From Rhodanobacter sp. T12-5 (lineage in GTDB: Bacteria; Pseudomonadota; Gammaproteobacteria; Xanthomonadales; Rhodanobacteraceae): a stretch of 64,000 nt of DNA. The first letter of the stretch is position 1; every line of letters begins with the position of its first letter. The DNA is taken from NCBI RefSeq assembly GCF_008329435.1, contig NZ_NPKN01000009.1, forward strand, positions 124,001 to 188,000, read 5' to 3'. The notes beneath the pieces are model-generated. The model did no database searches. It was not told the DNA's origin and worked only from the letters and a program-made list of their open reading frames with translations. A program made the position numbers and the translations under genes. Below are positions 21,501-30,500 of the stretch, in pieces.

Positions 21501-22085
21501 CGCCTCGCGCTCGGCCAGGGTGGCGGCCTGCTCGGCGATTGCCGCCTCGCGCGCCTCCAGCGTGGCGTGCTGGGCGGCGATCTGCTGCTGGAAGCTCGCC
21601 TCCTGCTTCTTCAGCTCGTCGCGGGTCAGCGCGATCGCTTCATCGGCGCGCACCAGCTTCGGGATGAGCTTCTCGTCGAAAGTCGCTTCCAGAGACTTGG
21701 GGTCGCTGGCACGGGTGTAGCTGCGCGCCAGCCAGAAAAGCACGTGGAACAGCTCGCGCACCAGCCGCAACGCATCCAGATAGCCGATCGGTTGGCCGGC
21801 ATGCACTGCCTGGTTGCCGAAACGCTGGATTAGCCGCATCTTCTGCAGCACGGGCGGCGGAGGGAGCCGCTCGAAATCCCTGTCCGTCAGCAGTACGTTG
21901 AGGCCGGTGTCGTACGGCATACGCAGGCTGGTGTCGTACTCGTACAGCCAGTGCACCGCCTGCTCCAGCGCATGGCGGGTGCGCATGCAGCAGGCGCGTG
22001 GATCGGAATGGACCAGTTGCTCCGCGCCCTTGGCCGGCTCGTAGAGCGGTTTGAACTCGGGGAGGAGAAACTGGAAGTTGGTCAT
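18600..22085 (-). CDS. hsdR: Type I restriction enzyme R subunit (EcoEI-like)
   Basis: The 1161-residue translocase/nuclease subunit cuts unmodified DNA after ATP-driven translocation. An N-terminal DUF4145-like domain comes first, then a coiled coil rich in repeats of EREAMLAEMDAKL type. The PD-(D/E)xK nuclease is near residues 270-290 (DYVLWGKDGLPLAVVEAKRT). The helicase has Walker A MATGSGKTRTA near 398, DEAH near 495 (LIIIDEAHRS) and LTATPRDE, with a long EcoEI-type C-terminal domain. It starts 3 bp after the hsdS stop, so it is the last gene of hsdM-hsdS-hsdR. All key motifs look intact. Confidence 0.95.
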   Translation of the reverse strand: MTNFQFLLPEFKPLYEPAKGAEQLVHSDPRACCMRTRHALEQAVHWLYEYDTSLRMPYDTGLNVLLTDRDFERLPPPPVLQKMRLIQRFGNQAVHAGQPIGYLDALRLVRELFHVLFWLARSYTRASDPKSLEATFDEKLIPKLVRADEAIALTRDELKKQEASFQQQIAAQHATLEAREAAIAEQAATLAEREAMLAEMDAKLAAVRAELAEAKAANIAVPDTHDYDEADTRRFFIDVMLREAGWEVGGNAAIEVPVTGMPNTKGEGFVDYVLWGKDGLPLAVVEAKRTLKDPDVGQQQAKLYADCLEAEKGRRPLIFYSNGNHTWLWDDRRAPPREVQGFYSRDELELTIQRRSLQANPRTVAINHAIVERPYQHRAIRAMVEALAEGRRAGLLTMATGSGKTRTAIALVELLMRANWVKRVLFLADRVALVNQATGAFKEHLPDSSPVNLVTEKHGHGRVYLSTYPTMMGLIDQMEGDQRQYGVGHFDLIIIDEAHRSVYQKYGAIFRYFDSYLFGLTATPRDEVDRDTYHLFGLETGVPTDAYSLDEAISDRYLVPPKSHSVPIKFVREGIRYADLTDEEKEHWESLDWGDNAGKGEEATAPTEVHASAVNKQLFNEHTVDLMLRHLMENGLKVDGGDTLGKTIIFAVNQKHAEFIARRFNHHYPHYKGEFARTITHAVNYAQSLIDDFSSKQDKLPQIAISVDMLDTGIDVPQVLNLVFFKAVRSKVKFLQMIGRGTRLCPDLFAPGQDKEEFAIFDFCANFEFFNENPRGALGGMAEPLGKRLFKARLDLLSLLPDGTAPDPHPQSESPETYDKLFFLRKELTDELHGEVAAMNLDNFIVRTEREHVARFVEREQWEGLDDSALGDLRAHVAGLPSEREPEHITAKLFDLICLNLQLALVRSTADFVGYRDKIIDLASELETKDTIPAVRAELALIQDVQSEEFWKDITLPLIEQVRRHLRGLIQFIERQSIKPVYSMLTDEIGEAKEVTLKDFSTGINLAQYRKKVEAYIRANENHVAIAKLKHNRPLTPTDLNELERFVYESEPVESRDRFEQVFGNDKPLTVFIRSLVGLDRNAAKEAFGQFLDEKRYTSQQIRFIEMIIDRLTRSGVMDAGQLYDPPFTSLHHEGLDGVFGDSDAEAIITALRDISLKAAA

Positions 22086-22088
22086 GGG

Positions 22089-23261
22089 TTAGAGCGTCCC
22101 TGCGAAGGCTCGATGCTGCAGTGAAGCGAAGAGATGACCAAAAAGGTCGGACTGACGCTTCAGCATGTCACGTCGGCTACGGATGCACGAGACTTGCGAC
22201 TGGAACGTCTTCTGCAAATCGCTAGGCGGCAGGGGTATCGCTATTGCTGCGAACTCACGGGCATTGATATTGGCCATTCCAACGATGCTTTTGCACATTC
22301 CTTGCAAAGTCGTTTTCCCGTAAGAGGAGTTCAAGAAACCGGAGATGTACTCAGGCGACTGACCTCGCCGGGTGCGACCCCTAACCAAATATCCTGCGTA
22401 AGCCATTGGTGTGGGTCCCGCATACACAGCAGTCTTCCCGACGAGCTCCTTGCTATTGGTTCGATTGAACAAAATGTCACCAGAGCGCACCTGATGCTTT
22501 TCTTCAGCCTTCTCTTCGCTGATGTACTTGAGATGGGTCAGGTCAATCTCGCCAGCATACGTGAGGTTGTTCATTCGAAGAATCGGTACATCACCCTCCA
22601 AAGCTGCTTTCTCAGAAGACCCGTACTTCACAGACTCCAGCAGGTCGCCAATCACGCCAATTGGCCAACGCTTCGGATTTGTCTCAGGGTCACCGAACAT
22701 TTCTAGGAACACGGACTGCAGCAGCTGATCGAGCTTGGTGATGGCTTCGCGGCGCTTGGCGCGCAGCGCGTCGGCCTTGTCCAGAATCGCCGCGATGCGA
22801 CGTTGCTCGGCAAGCGGCGGCAGCGGAATCTCCAGCGCTTCGAGAAATGCCTTCGGTACACGCTTTTGCCCGGCACTTCCTGTCATGCGACGCTCGCCAT
22901 CCTCCCTGACCACAGGCTGCCGGAGAAAGTGATAGAGATACCTGTCATTAAGTCTTGATGCTTTCGGCCGAACGACATGAAACTCTGTTGAGCCGAATCC
23001 CAATCGTCTCCCTATACGTGCGTGTGCGATCTTTCCGTTCTCGAAACATGGAGTGATCTTTGCCACAAGAACATCGCGGTCCTGAAACGTCGTAAACCCT
23101 TTGATGACGTCAGAGATCTTTCGATCCTCTTCCGAGGTGATGGCACCGAGTAATTCGGAAACGTTAGCCATCGGAACAAAAGAGACTGATTCGCTCATGT
23201 CATCGATGAGGGAACGATCGAGTCGCGGATTGATTTCGGCAACCTCGGAAAGATTAGGCAC
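22089..23261 (-). CDS. hsdS: Type I restriction-modification specificity subunit
   Basis: The 390-residue S subunit sets the bipartite DNA target of the complex. It has two target-recognition domains, each followed by a conserved helical spacer. The first ends with EIPLPPLAEQRRIAAILDKA and a coiled coil (ADALRAKRREAITKLDQLLQ); the second ends with AIAIPLPPSDLQKTFQSQV and another helix. The gene is lower in GC than hsdM and hsdR, as usual for specificity genes exchanged by recombination. It overlaps hsdM by 8 bp. The target sequence cannot be predicted from sequence alone. Confidence 0.92.
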   Translation of the reverse strand: MPNLSEVAEINPRLDRSLIDDMSESVSFVPMANVSELLGAITSEEDRKISDVIKGFTTFQDRDVLVAKITPCFENGKIAHARIGRRLGFGSTEFHVVRPKASRLNDRYLYHFLRQPVVREDGERRMTGSAGQKRVPKAFLEALEIPLPPLAEQRRIAAILDKADALRAKRREAITKLDQLLQSVFLEMFGDPETNPKRWPIGVIGDLLESVKYGSSEKAALEGDVPILRMNNLTYAGEIDLTHLKYISEEKAEEKHQVRSGDILFNRTNSKELVGKTAVYAGPTPMAYAGYLVRGRTRRGQSPEYISGFLNSSYGKTTLQGMCKSIVGMANINAREFAAIAIPLPPSDLQKTFQSQVSCIRSRRDMLKRQSDLFGHLFASLQHRAFAGTL

Positions 23262-24741
23262 CGATCATCCCCTCAAGCTCCACCATCCCCCGCATGATCT
23301 CCGCCTCCAACGTCTTCAGCTCGGCCAGAATCTTCTTCGGCGAGACGTGCTGCACGTCCTCGTACACCACCTGCTTGTAGCGATTGATCGACAGGTCATA
23401 CTCGTTGCCGACGATTTCGGCCTTGGGCACCAGAAAGCTCTGCTCGGTGCGGGCTCGCTTGCGCTCCTTGCCGCGGTGCTGCCAGCGCGTGAGGATGTCC
23501 GGCAGGTTGTTGCTGGCGTGCTTCTCCGCATCCAGCGGGTTGCGCTTGTCGTCCAGCGAGTAGCCGTCCGCCTGCATGTCGTAGAACCAAACATCGTTTG
23601 TGCCGCCGGAGTTGGTCTTGGTGAACAGCAGGATCGCGGTAGATACGCCGGCATAGGGGCGGAACACGCCCGAGGGCATGGAGACGATGCCGTCCAGCTT
23701 GTGATCCTCCACCAGCATCCGGCGTAGCTCCTTGTGCGCCTTGCTGGAGCCGAAGAGTACGCCGTCCGGCACGATCACCGCCGCGCGGCCACCGGCCTTG
23801 AGCAGGCGCAAGAACAGGGCGACGAACAGCAGCTCGGTCTTCTTGGTCTTGACGATCGCCTGCAGGTCCTTGGCCGTGCTCTCGTAATCGAGGCTGCCAG
23901 CGAACGGTGGGTTGGCCAGGATCAGGCTAAACTGCCCTTCGACACCGGCATGGCCTTCGCTCAGGGCATCGCGGTTCTCGATGGCCGGGTCTTCCACGCC
24001 GTGCAGCAGCATGTTCATCGAGCCGACGCGCAGCATGGTGCTGTCGAAGTCGAAGCCGTGGAAGGTGTCGTGGTTGAAGCGCCGGGTGGACTTCTTGTCC
24101 GCGTAGATGTCGTCGCGGTGATGGGTGTTGAGGTATTCGCTGGCTGCCACCAGGAAGCCCGCGGTGCCGCAGGCGGGGTCGCAGATGGTGTCCGACGGCT
24201 TGGGCGCCATCATGTCCACCATCAGCTTGATGATGTGGCGCGGCGTGCGGAACTGGCCGTTCTGCCCCGCGCTGGCGATCTTGCCCAGCATGTATTCGTA
24301 CAGGTCGCCCTTGGTATCGCGATCCTCCATCGGGATGGCATCGAGCAGGTCGACCACCTTGGCCAGCAGCGCCGGCGAGGGGATGGTGAAGCGGGCATCC
24401 TTCATGTGGGTGGCGTACGTGGAGTCGCCCTCGTGCCCGCCGAGCTTCTTGATGAACGGGAACGCCTCCTCCGACACGATGTGGTACAGCAGACCCGGGT
24501 CGCCCAGATCCTTGAAGTTCGACCAGCGCAGCTTCTGCTGGCGGGTGTTGAAGATGGGGTTCTCCACCGGCTGCTTGAGGCGGTTGGCCTTCTTCTCCTT
24601 GACCGTCTGCATCTCATCCAGCCGCTTGATGAAGAGCAGGTAAGTCATCTGCTCGATGACCTCCATCGGGTTGGAGATACCGCCGCTCCAGAATGCGTTC
24701 CAGATTTGGTCGACTTGGGATTTGATGGTGCCTGTGATCAC
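23254..24741 (-). CDS. hsdM: Type I restriction-modification DNA methyltransferase
   Basis: N6-adenine methyltransferase subunit that protects host DNA with HsdS. An N-terminal helical domain (SQVDQIWNAFWSGGISNP) is followed by the SAM-binding motif DPACGTAGFLVAASEY near residue 189 and the catalytic NPPF in LANPPFAGSL near 273. I prefer the GTG at 24741 (VITGTIKSQVDQ, about 495 residues), which fits the family length. An ATG at 24837 would add an atypical 32-residue leader; neither has a strong ribosome site. It is the first gene of the operon. Confidence 0.93.
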   Translation of the reverse strand: MITGTIKSQVDQIWNAFWSGGISNPMEVIEQMTYLLFIKRLDEMQTVKEKKANRLKQPVENPIFNTRQQKLRWSNFKDLGDPGLLYHIVSEEAFPFIKKLGGHEGDSTYATHMKDARFTIPSPALLAKVVDLLDAIPMEDRDTKGDLYEYMLGKIASAGQNGQFRTPRHIIKLMVDMMAPKPSDTICDPACGTAGFLVAASEYLNTHHRDDIYADKKSTRRFNHDTFHGFDFDSTMLRVGSMNMLLHGVEDPAIENRDALSEGHAGVEGQFSLILANPPFAGSLDYESTAKDLQAIVKTKKTELLFVALFLRLLKAGGRAAVIVPDGVLFGSSKAHKELRRMLVEDHKLDGIVSMPSGVFRPYAGVSTAILLFTKTNSGGTNDVWFYDMQADGYSLDDKRNPLDAEKHASNNLPDILTRWQHRGKERKRARTEQSFLVPKAEIVGNEYDLSINRYKQVVYEDVQHVSPKKILAELKTLEAEIMRGMVELEGMIGA

Positions 24742-25071
24742 GGGTGCTTTGATTCCTTGGATTTCTCGACAATCTGGAGACCTGCCGGTGGGCGACGCCA
24801 GCTCAACCCTGCCTATACCGACGAGACTGAGGAACATTCTGGGCCAATTTTCGCAGCCTCAGCCTTCTGACCGTCATACCTGTGGCGGGTCTCAAGACTC
24901 GGATGATAGTGCCCTACCACGGCACACGTCGCGAGGATCAATGACCGAACGAAGGCTTAGCAACGGCGAACGGAAATAACTTCAAATCCATATCACCCCA
25001 TGGAGAGCAGCAGGTCGCTCTCGCGTAGCGGCTGACACCGTCAGCTTCGCTACCCCCCATGGAGATATCTC
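24742..25071 (+). promoter_or_regulatory. Divergent intergenic region with structured leader
   Basis: About 330 bp between hsdM and the next plus-strand gene. It contains a 12-bp interrupted stem GTAGCGGCTGAC / GTCAGC..CGCTAC at 25026-25051, flanked by a direct repeat of CCCCATGGAGA (about 24997 and 25055). The second repeat overlaps the ribosome site of the 43-residue ORF. It must also hold the hsd promoter. The function of the structure is unknown. Confidence 0.4.
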
Positions 25072-25203
25072 GTGATTTCCCACTATCCCGTGCTCGAATG
25101 TCTGGTGGCGTTTGCCATCGTGTTTCTGATCGGCTTTCTATCGGCCAGAAGCAAAGGCAACAGCAGCGCCGTTTCCGCACAGCGGGGATTGGCGCTCGCA
25201 TGA
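25072..25203 (+). CDS. Small single-span membrane protein (43 aa)
   Basis: GTG start behind GGAG, 43 codons, with a hydrophobic helix LVAFAIVFLIGFLSA at about residues 11-25 and a polar Ser/Gly tail. Its TGA overlaps the ATG of the next gene (ATGA), implying coupling. Codons favour G/C in the third position, in line with real coding. Not recognised. A similarly placed tiny membrane ORF lies at 31463-31567. Confidence 0.5.
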   Translation: MISHYPVLECLVAFAIVFLIGFLSARSKGNSSAVSAQRGLALA

Positions 25204-25515
25204 CCCTAGCCTGCCCGCGTTGCCATGCTGCGTTCGTTGTACCGCGCCGTCGCGCTCAAACCACGGCCGCCGCCCTCGGTGGCGTCGCTGGCGCAATCCA
25301 GGGGGGTCTCTAGCGCGATGACGGAGGCGAAAAGCGGTGATCCCATGCACGTCGTTGCCAGTGCGATCCTCGGTGGATTGCTCGGCGGCGCCGCAGGCTG
25401 TAGCGCCGGAGCGGCCATCGGTGCGCCGATTGACCAAGTTCTGCCCGATAGCTTTCGTTGCCACGCCTGCGGCAATTTCTTTGACGCCAACCGCGCTGAT
25501 CCGGCTCTGACCTAG
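25200..25515 (+). pseudogene. Glycine-zipper/zinc-ribbon protein with frameshift in a G6 run
   Basis: Two adjacent frames make one sensible protein of about 105 residues. It begins MTLACPRCHAAFVVPRRR (CxxC zinc half-site) and then a glycine zipper ALGGVAGAIQGG. After the frame change it continues AILGGLLGGAAGCSAGAAIG and ends SFRCHACGNFFDANRADP, a second CxxC. The switch falls at the homopolymer GGGGGG at about 25302-25307. Frame loss may be a real mutation, a sequencing slip, or programmed slippage. It overlaps the 43-residue membrane ORF. No family name is offered; the layout suggests a membrane-associated zinc-ribbon protein. Confidence 0.5.
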
Positions 25516-25588
25516 CTCCACCCGGGTCAGTCGTATCGAGCCATCCCGGCTCAAATCCCCTCGTTTTCCTCAACTTCCCTCGCCACCA

Positions 25589-25624
25589 CGCATAGAGCCC
25601 GGCCTTTTGGCCGGGCTCTATGCG
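25589..25624 (+). terminator. Perfect 16-bp hairpin before radC
   Basis: CGCATAGAGCCCGGCC, loop TTTT, GGCCGGGCTCTATGCG, followed by TTTGTGCC. Likely bidirectional terminator; similar hairpins precede the DUF932 gene and the YqaJ gene. Confidence 0.7.
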
Positions 25625-25650
25625 TTTGTGCCGCTCACAAGGAGCTACTC

Positions 25651-26136
25651 ATGAAAGTTGTTCGATCAATGGCCTACACCCGCTACAAGCTCGGCAGCGA
25701 GACGACGGAGCAAGACGTGCTCGCCGCCGCCGAAGCCATTCTCAAAGGAAGGCTCGAACGCCAGGGCAGTCTCAACAATCCGACCGATGCCACCGACTTC
25801 CTGCGCATGCGACTGGGCGCTTTGCAGCATGAGGAATTTCACGTCCTGTGGCTGGACAACCGCCACCGCATCCTCGCATGCCAAAAGCTCTTCACCGGTA
25901 CCGTCGATGGCGCCAGCATCTATCCCCGCGAGGTCGTGCGGGCGGCACTGAGCGTCAATGCCAGTGCGGCCATTTTTGCCCACAACCACCCCAGTGGTAT
26001 CGCCGAACCCAGCGCAGCCGACCGGGCCATCACCAGCGAGCTCCGTGACGCCTTGCGTTTGATTGGTGTTCGGATTCTGGACCACATCGTGGTGGGCGCT
26101 GAGTGCGTCAGCATGGCGGGCCGCGGGCTGATGTGA
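25651..26136 (+). CDS. radC: RadC-family JAB domain protein (element-borne short form)
   Basis: 161 residues, the short form typical of plasmids and islands, lacking the helix-hairpin-helix domain of chromosomal RadC. The JAB/MPN metalloprotease-like core is complete: HNHPSG with H111 and H113, and D124 in EPSAADRAI, preceded by the conserved LFTGTVDGASIYPREVV. The true role of RadC is unresolved despite its name. The start follows AAGGAGCT. The next gene overlaps its stop (TGATG). Confidence 0.9.
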   Translation: MKVVRSMAYTRYKLGSETTEQDVLAAAEAILKGRLERQGSLNNPTDATDFLRMRLGALQHEEFHVLWLDNRHRILACQKLFTGTVDGASIYPREVVRAALSVNASAAIFAHNHPSGIAEPSAADRAITSELRDALRLIGVRILDHIVVGAECVSMAGRGLM

Positions 26137-26495
26137 TGGAGACGCCCTCCACGAAACATGCCGTTGAGGAGGCCGGGGTACACATCATCACCTACAGCGA
26201 ACGGCTGGCCGAGAACACCGCCGCGCTTCGTGCCCACGGCAAGGTCATCGAGACGTTGGTAGAGATCGCCTGGAACATGGCGCTGGCCCGATTCCGGCCC
26301 AACGACAGCTACGAGTTCCACAACCTTGCGAAGGACTGGGCGGCGGAGTTCGAGGCGCTGTATGACGACCGGGTCGCGTCGTGTGAGTGGGACGAAGACG
26401 ACTGGCGCGAGCGGTGCGAGCACTTCACCCGGGAGAAGGTGGAGGAAGTCGTGCTGGTTGGGCTCGGTCGCATCTTGGCGCCGGATGAGGCTTGA
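26136..26495 (+). CDS. Hypothetical acidic protein, coupled to radC
   Basis: 119 residues, rich in Glu/Asp/Trp (VASCEWDEDDWRERCEHFTR), with no signal peptide or membrane segment. The ATG overlaps the radC stop, so the two are cotranslated. I do not recognise a family. Coding is supported by the overlap and GC-rich third positions. A hairpin ends the unit just downstream. Confidence 0.6.
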   Translation: METPSTKHAVEEAGVHIITYSERLAENTAALRAHGKVIETLVEIAWNMALARFRPNDSYEFHNLAKDWAAEFEALYDDRVASCEWDEDDWRERCEHFTREKVEEVVLVGLGRILAPDEA

Positions 26496-26496
26496 A

Positions 26497-26526
26497 TGGC
26501 GTCGGCTATCTCCGGATGGCCGACGC
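26497..26526 (+). terminator. Hairpin after the radC unit
   Basis: TGGCGTCGGC / GCCGACGCCA, 10-bp perfect arms with a loop of about 12 nt and no T-run. It begins at the stop of the upstream gene. The 140 bp that follow show no convincing gene. Confidence 0.4.
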
Positions 26527-26669
26527 CACACGGGCGAACGCCGCAGCGGCCATTTCAGCAGGCACGCTCATGCCACGCACAAAAAGTTGCGCGGAGCGCG
26601 CTGAACGACAACGGGCAAAAGATCACCACCCCCTATTTCACCCCGTCCGATCTACCGACCCAAGAGGGG

Positions 26670-26855
26670 TTAGCCCGCATTCGGCACGTCGAAGGATTCC
26701 AGTGCGTACCGGGTCGCGAGGTAGAGGCCGACCACGCCGACCTCCGTGCTGTGCGTGGCGCGCACCGCGTCGATGAGTTCTTCATCGCTGCAGCTGAAGT
26801 TGCCGCACAAGTGCGCTCGGCTTAGCGAGGAGCGCAGATTGATGGTCTCGTCCAT
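26670..26855 (-). CDS. DUF3606-like small protein
   Basis: 61 residues: MDETINLRSSLSRAHLCGNF then SDEELIDAVRATHSTEVGVV and a C-terminal YLATRYALESF. The spacing of helices and the central ELxxAVxxTxxxVxxVxxYL pattern resemble DUF3606, small proteins of unknown role common in Xanthomonadales and on islands. It lies 10 bp downstream of a second small minus-strand gene, so they form a two-gene unit converging on radC. Confidence 0.5.
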   Translation of the reverse strand: MDETINLRSSLSRAHLCGNFSCSDEELIDAVRATHSTEVGVVGLYLATRYALESFDVPNAG

Positions 26856-26865
26856 GCGCGATCGC

Positions 26866-27105
26866 CTATGCCGTGGCCGAGCGGCAGACGGGTTGCGGCT
26901 GCGCTTCGATTGCCACGTGAAGGTTGGCGCCGGCGCTGATGACTTCGACGCACGTCGGTCGCCCCAAAGCCATGTGCGCGGCGTGGGCCATCTCGTATGC
27001 CTGTCTGCGGGCTGGCTCAAGCGGCAGTCCGCTGGCCAAGGTCGAGCCCATGCAGCGGATGCTCCACTGCCCGTCATCGTCCTGCTTGAGGGTGTAGGCG
27101 ATCAT
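26866..27105 (-). CDS. Hypothetical 79-residue protein
   Basis: Starts MIAYTLKQDDDGQWSIRCMG, looks like a small alpha/beta protein (an N-terminal beta hairpin followed by a helix ARRQAYEMAHAAHMALG and a final strand with HVAIEAQP). No family recognised; the opening recalls DUF2188-like or integron-cassette proteins, but not firmly. It is the first gene of a pair with the DUF3606-like gene. Confidence 0.5.
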   Translation of the reverse strand: MIAYTLKQDDDGQWSIRCMGSTLASGLPLEPARRQAYEMAHAAHMALGRPTCVEVISAGANLHVAIEAQPQPVCRSATA

Positions 27106-27128
27106 GCTGGCATCCCTGCAAAAGAGTT

Positions 27129-27262
27129 GCCCCGCACGTCGGTTCCTCCGGACTTCCTGTCGGTGGGTCGCGGCGTGCGGGGCCCATCTAGATTGTCCAG
27201 CCGTGTCCTACGAGATATCGGGGCAGGAAGTGGCGGTGTGTAGGCGATGACCTACACCGCCG
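27129..27262. other. Two hairpins between small genes
   Basis: GCCCCGCACG / GTGCGGGGC spans about 27129-27184, and GGCGGTGTGTAGG / CCTACACCGCC spans about 27231-27262. Neither has a T-run. They lie upstream of the 79-residue gene and may be part of its leader or mark an old junction. Confidence 0.35.
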
Positions 27263-27304
27263 CCCATGACGCGCGCCAGTGGGGCATGGGTGAGGATCAC
27301 CCGC

Positions 27305-27493
27305 TCAGGCACCTGCAAAGAAGTGCGAGCCCCACATCTCAGCGGGTTTGTGGCGCGGCGCCAGCTCCAGGCCGGGCGGGCTTTCGAACTCCATGATTTC
27401 GGTGACTCGGATCCCCCAGAGGCCGAATGGCTGCACGGGGCCGGCCAACAACGGCCGGTCGGCTACCGTAAATGCATGCCGCAAAGCAGCCAT
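27305..27493 (-). CDS. Hypothetical 62-residue protein
   Basis: Reads MAALRHAFTVADRPLLAGPV then FGLWGIRVTEIMEFES and ends HKPAEMWGSHFFAGA. About three quarters of codons end in G or C, well above chance for noncoding DNA here, supporting coding. The ribosome site is weak. It lies just downstream of the KAP gene on the same strand. Function unknown. Confidence 0.4.
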   Translation of the reverse strand: MAALRHAFTVADRPLLAGPVQPFGLWGIRVTEIMEFESPPGLELAPRHKPAEMWGSHFFAGA

Positions 27494-27589
27494 TCAAAAT
27501 CGCTGAGTACCGCCGGAAGGTTGCTTTTCACGGTTGAATCGAACGCTGGACTTAAGCGACGCCGGTACGGCATTCGCTTGGACGACTAG

Positions 27590-30500
27590 TTATGCATCTG
27601 GCAATGATGCATGGCCGGCCTGTGAGCCATTCTGTGGCAAGGGCAGGCCCCAAGCCGAGCGAAGAGCTTCGATCGCGCTGGCTATTCCAGGCGACCTTTC
27701 GGAAGCCTCATCGAGGCGTTCCCGTAGAAATTTTACCGTTGTTTCTGAGCTTTGATTAATCCACTGTCTGAACATCGGGGACTGGCCACTCAACAGGGCT
27801 ACGCCTTCGTCAACCGAAAGAAGTGGTATCACGACGTGGCGAACTGAGTCGTCAGACTTGCTCTCAAAATCTCCAGCTTCTAGGAGGGCGCCATTGCCTG
27901 CCAGAAGAAGCGACGGAAGATCTGCGACTGCGACTCCCGCATTCATCTGGTCTCGCATATTCTGAAGGAGCACATGTCTCGCGTTGAGACCAAGGAATGA
28001 AACTCCCGTGAACCATCGTGAGCGATAGTCAGGATCGGCTACCGACAGAACTTGCGGGAGCGTGGCAGATAGAGGGTCAAATAGCGACGATATATCAAGT
28101 GCTTCGGATAGATCAGCGGAGAGGTCTATCGCGATGGTAAGTGGCTCCCCGTTCTCTGAGATCGCTTCAATCCAGGTAGCAGTCGCCACGTCGTTCAATT
28201 TTTCACGAGCAAACAACTGCGCCTTAGACGCGATCGAATCATCAGATTTAATCAAGATGCGTACGATTCGAGACACAGTGGCATCAAAGGAGTGGGCCTT
28301 TAACTTATTCCAGAAACCTTCGTAACGCGGAAAGCCTTCAATGAAAGCTTTATGCACATCTGCATCGAGCAGGCCCAAGTAAACGTCGAGCCTATCTAAA
28401 ATGTCTTCTATCGGCAGTCTGCCGATTGATCCCTCTCGGACTCGGGCTGAGAAAAGCAGCTGAGCGAGCAATTTCAGCGATGCATTAGCGGATGTTGCGT
28501 CAATAAAAGATGTAACCTGAGAGGATTTAGGCTTACCAAACTCATCTATGTAACGATTGATTTCCCCGCGGAGATCGGGTTGCTTGGCAAAGTATTCAGT
28601 CCAGCCACCAGGCTGAGGTAGCGCCTGGGTCGATTTGGTCAGAATGAACAGGGACACAAGTATTGGTAGCACAAGAAAATTATTCTGGCTAAATGCTTCA
28701 TCGAGTCGCCCTGACAGAACTCCCGAGTTCGAAAGAGACGCAAGCTCATCTGCGGCCCTCGACTCAACGTTTCGTAGCAGTCCAAGTGAAATGAGTGAAA
28801 CTCTCATGCCAACCGCATCAGCAGTTCGCTCTCGAACGAACTTAGCAGCCGCTTCCGCCAAGCTGCTCCAAGATGAAATCGCACTGGTCGCGAGAACAGC
28901 GCGCAAACGCTCCTCCGTGGCCATGTCGGTAAGTGAAGCGATATCTTTAGTAAGCTGAGCTCTAACGTCTTCCTCCGTTACCAAGCTCTTAAGGCGCTTC
29001 AAAAGATTCGTGTCTGACTTGCAAGCAACGGCAACAGCGATGAAGTTGTCAGCCGCTCCAGGTACCGCAATCTTCTCTGGAAGGTATGCGTCTGCCTGAA
29101 TGTCTGAAAATGCCTGTAACCAGAAGCTCGAGAAGACCCCCGCGAAGCCTGGGCTCGAGGTCACGGGTGCCGGCAGGGCACTCGTCCGGTCGACTATGAG
29201 ATCGACAAAAGATTGCCTCTCTCGCGCATCACATTTTTGAAGGATGGATAGAAGTGCTGCCGATTCGACGTTGCTAAACGTGGCCCACGGGCTAGTAACC
29301 CGCAGCGAAGATCTGAGGGTCTTCCAAATGTGGCGAATTTCAGGTGAATCCTCTGGTGCGAGCTCATTCATCAGAGACACCGTGTTCAAGATTGCATCAG
29401 GGTTTATCGATGATTGGTCTCGGAACCACTCGACAATGCGCGTCAGAATGAGATTGAAACTGGGCACCGTTGAAAGCTGATCGAATTTTTTACTGTCGTG
29501 GCTCTGGATAGCATTTCGCAGAGGTTGGTCGAGTATGACTTCTTCAGCCAGCTCAGGGTTGACACCGAAATGTACCGCAGAAACGGATCTCTGCCAGTTA
29601 GGGTCCAGTTCCTCGATGCCGGCCACTGGTGAGGCGATTGCCTGGATAATATTCGCTTCAATGGTTCCGCGAAAAACGCAATAGTAAGCAATGGAAGCAT
29701 AGGGTATCTCTGAATCTCGCCACTGTAGTCTGCACAAGACGATGTTGTTCACGAGAGTATTGATGCTTCGGGGAGTAATGGTGGTATCAGTCTGGGCAGC
29801 GAGGAACCTGTCGTAGAATCGACCCGTAATATGTGGCCATTCCTCCGGCATTTCCTCTCCGAAGACATAGGACATCTGTTGTTTGAGATAGGCATTCCAT
29901 CCTGTGAGAACAGGGCGGGTTACGCGAAAGCAAAGATCAAACGTCTTCTCCATAAATGAGCGCGACTGGCTGTCAGCTGACGCGGGGTCGAGCGATGCGT
30001 ACATCCTACGGATCGCTTCTTCATCGATTGGAAGTATGACGGTTGGCTGCTGGACCGCCTTGCGGACATGCTGAGTCTCAACGGCGCCAAGGAAGAATCC
30101 CCTGATCGTCGCCCACATACTGATTGCTTCGTCGTGGGGTAGCCTATCAAGATTGTCGATTACCAAAATTATTCGCCGAGTGGGCGATGCGACGGACTCC
30201 ATCACCTCGCGAAAAAAGTCTTGAAACTCTATCGTTGTAGGGTCGGGGTCGCGCGTGACGCGATTCCTGTTCCTCTGAACTTGACGGCTCATGAAGAGCG
30301 AAAGAATGGATTCGTCCTCGTGCGGCGTTCTATGCGTCCTCCAGTTAGCAGCCTTAAAGAAGCCGAGCGAGGCTGGAAGTCTGTGTGGCCTCCAGCACCA
30401 ATAGACGATTGCCGCGATTATTCCGGGCATAAGCACAAGTGAGAGGCCACCAAAAAACGCAATCGTGTCAACAGCCGTGTGCCCTTTCGCCAAGGCGGCT

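Noticed and set aside
26496-26825. A 109-codon plus-strand ORF over the DUF3606-like gene
   Set aside because: The minus-strand reading gives a recognisable small-protein pattern and a compact two-gene unit; the plus ORF starts in a hairpin.
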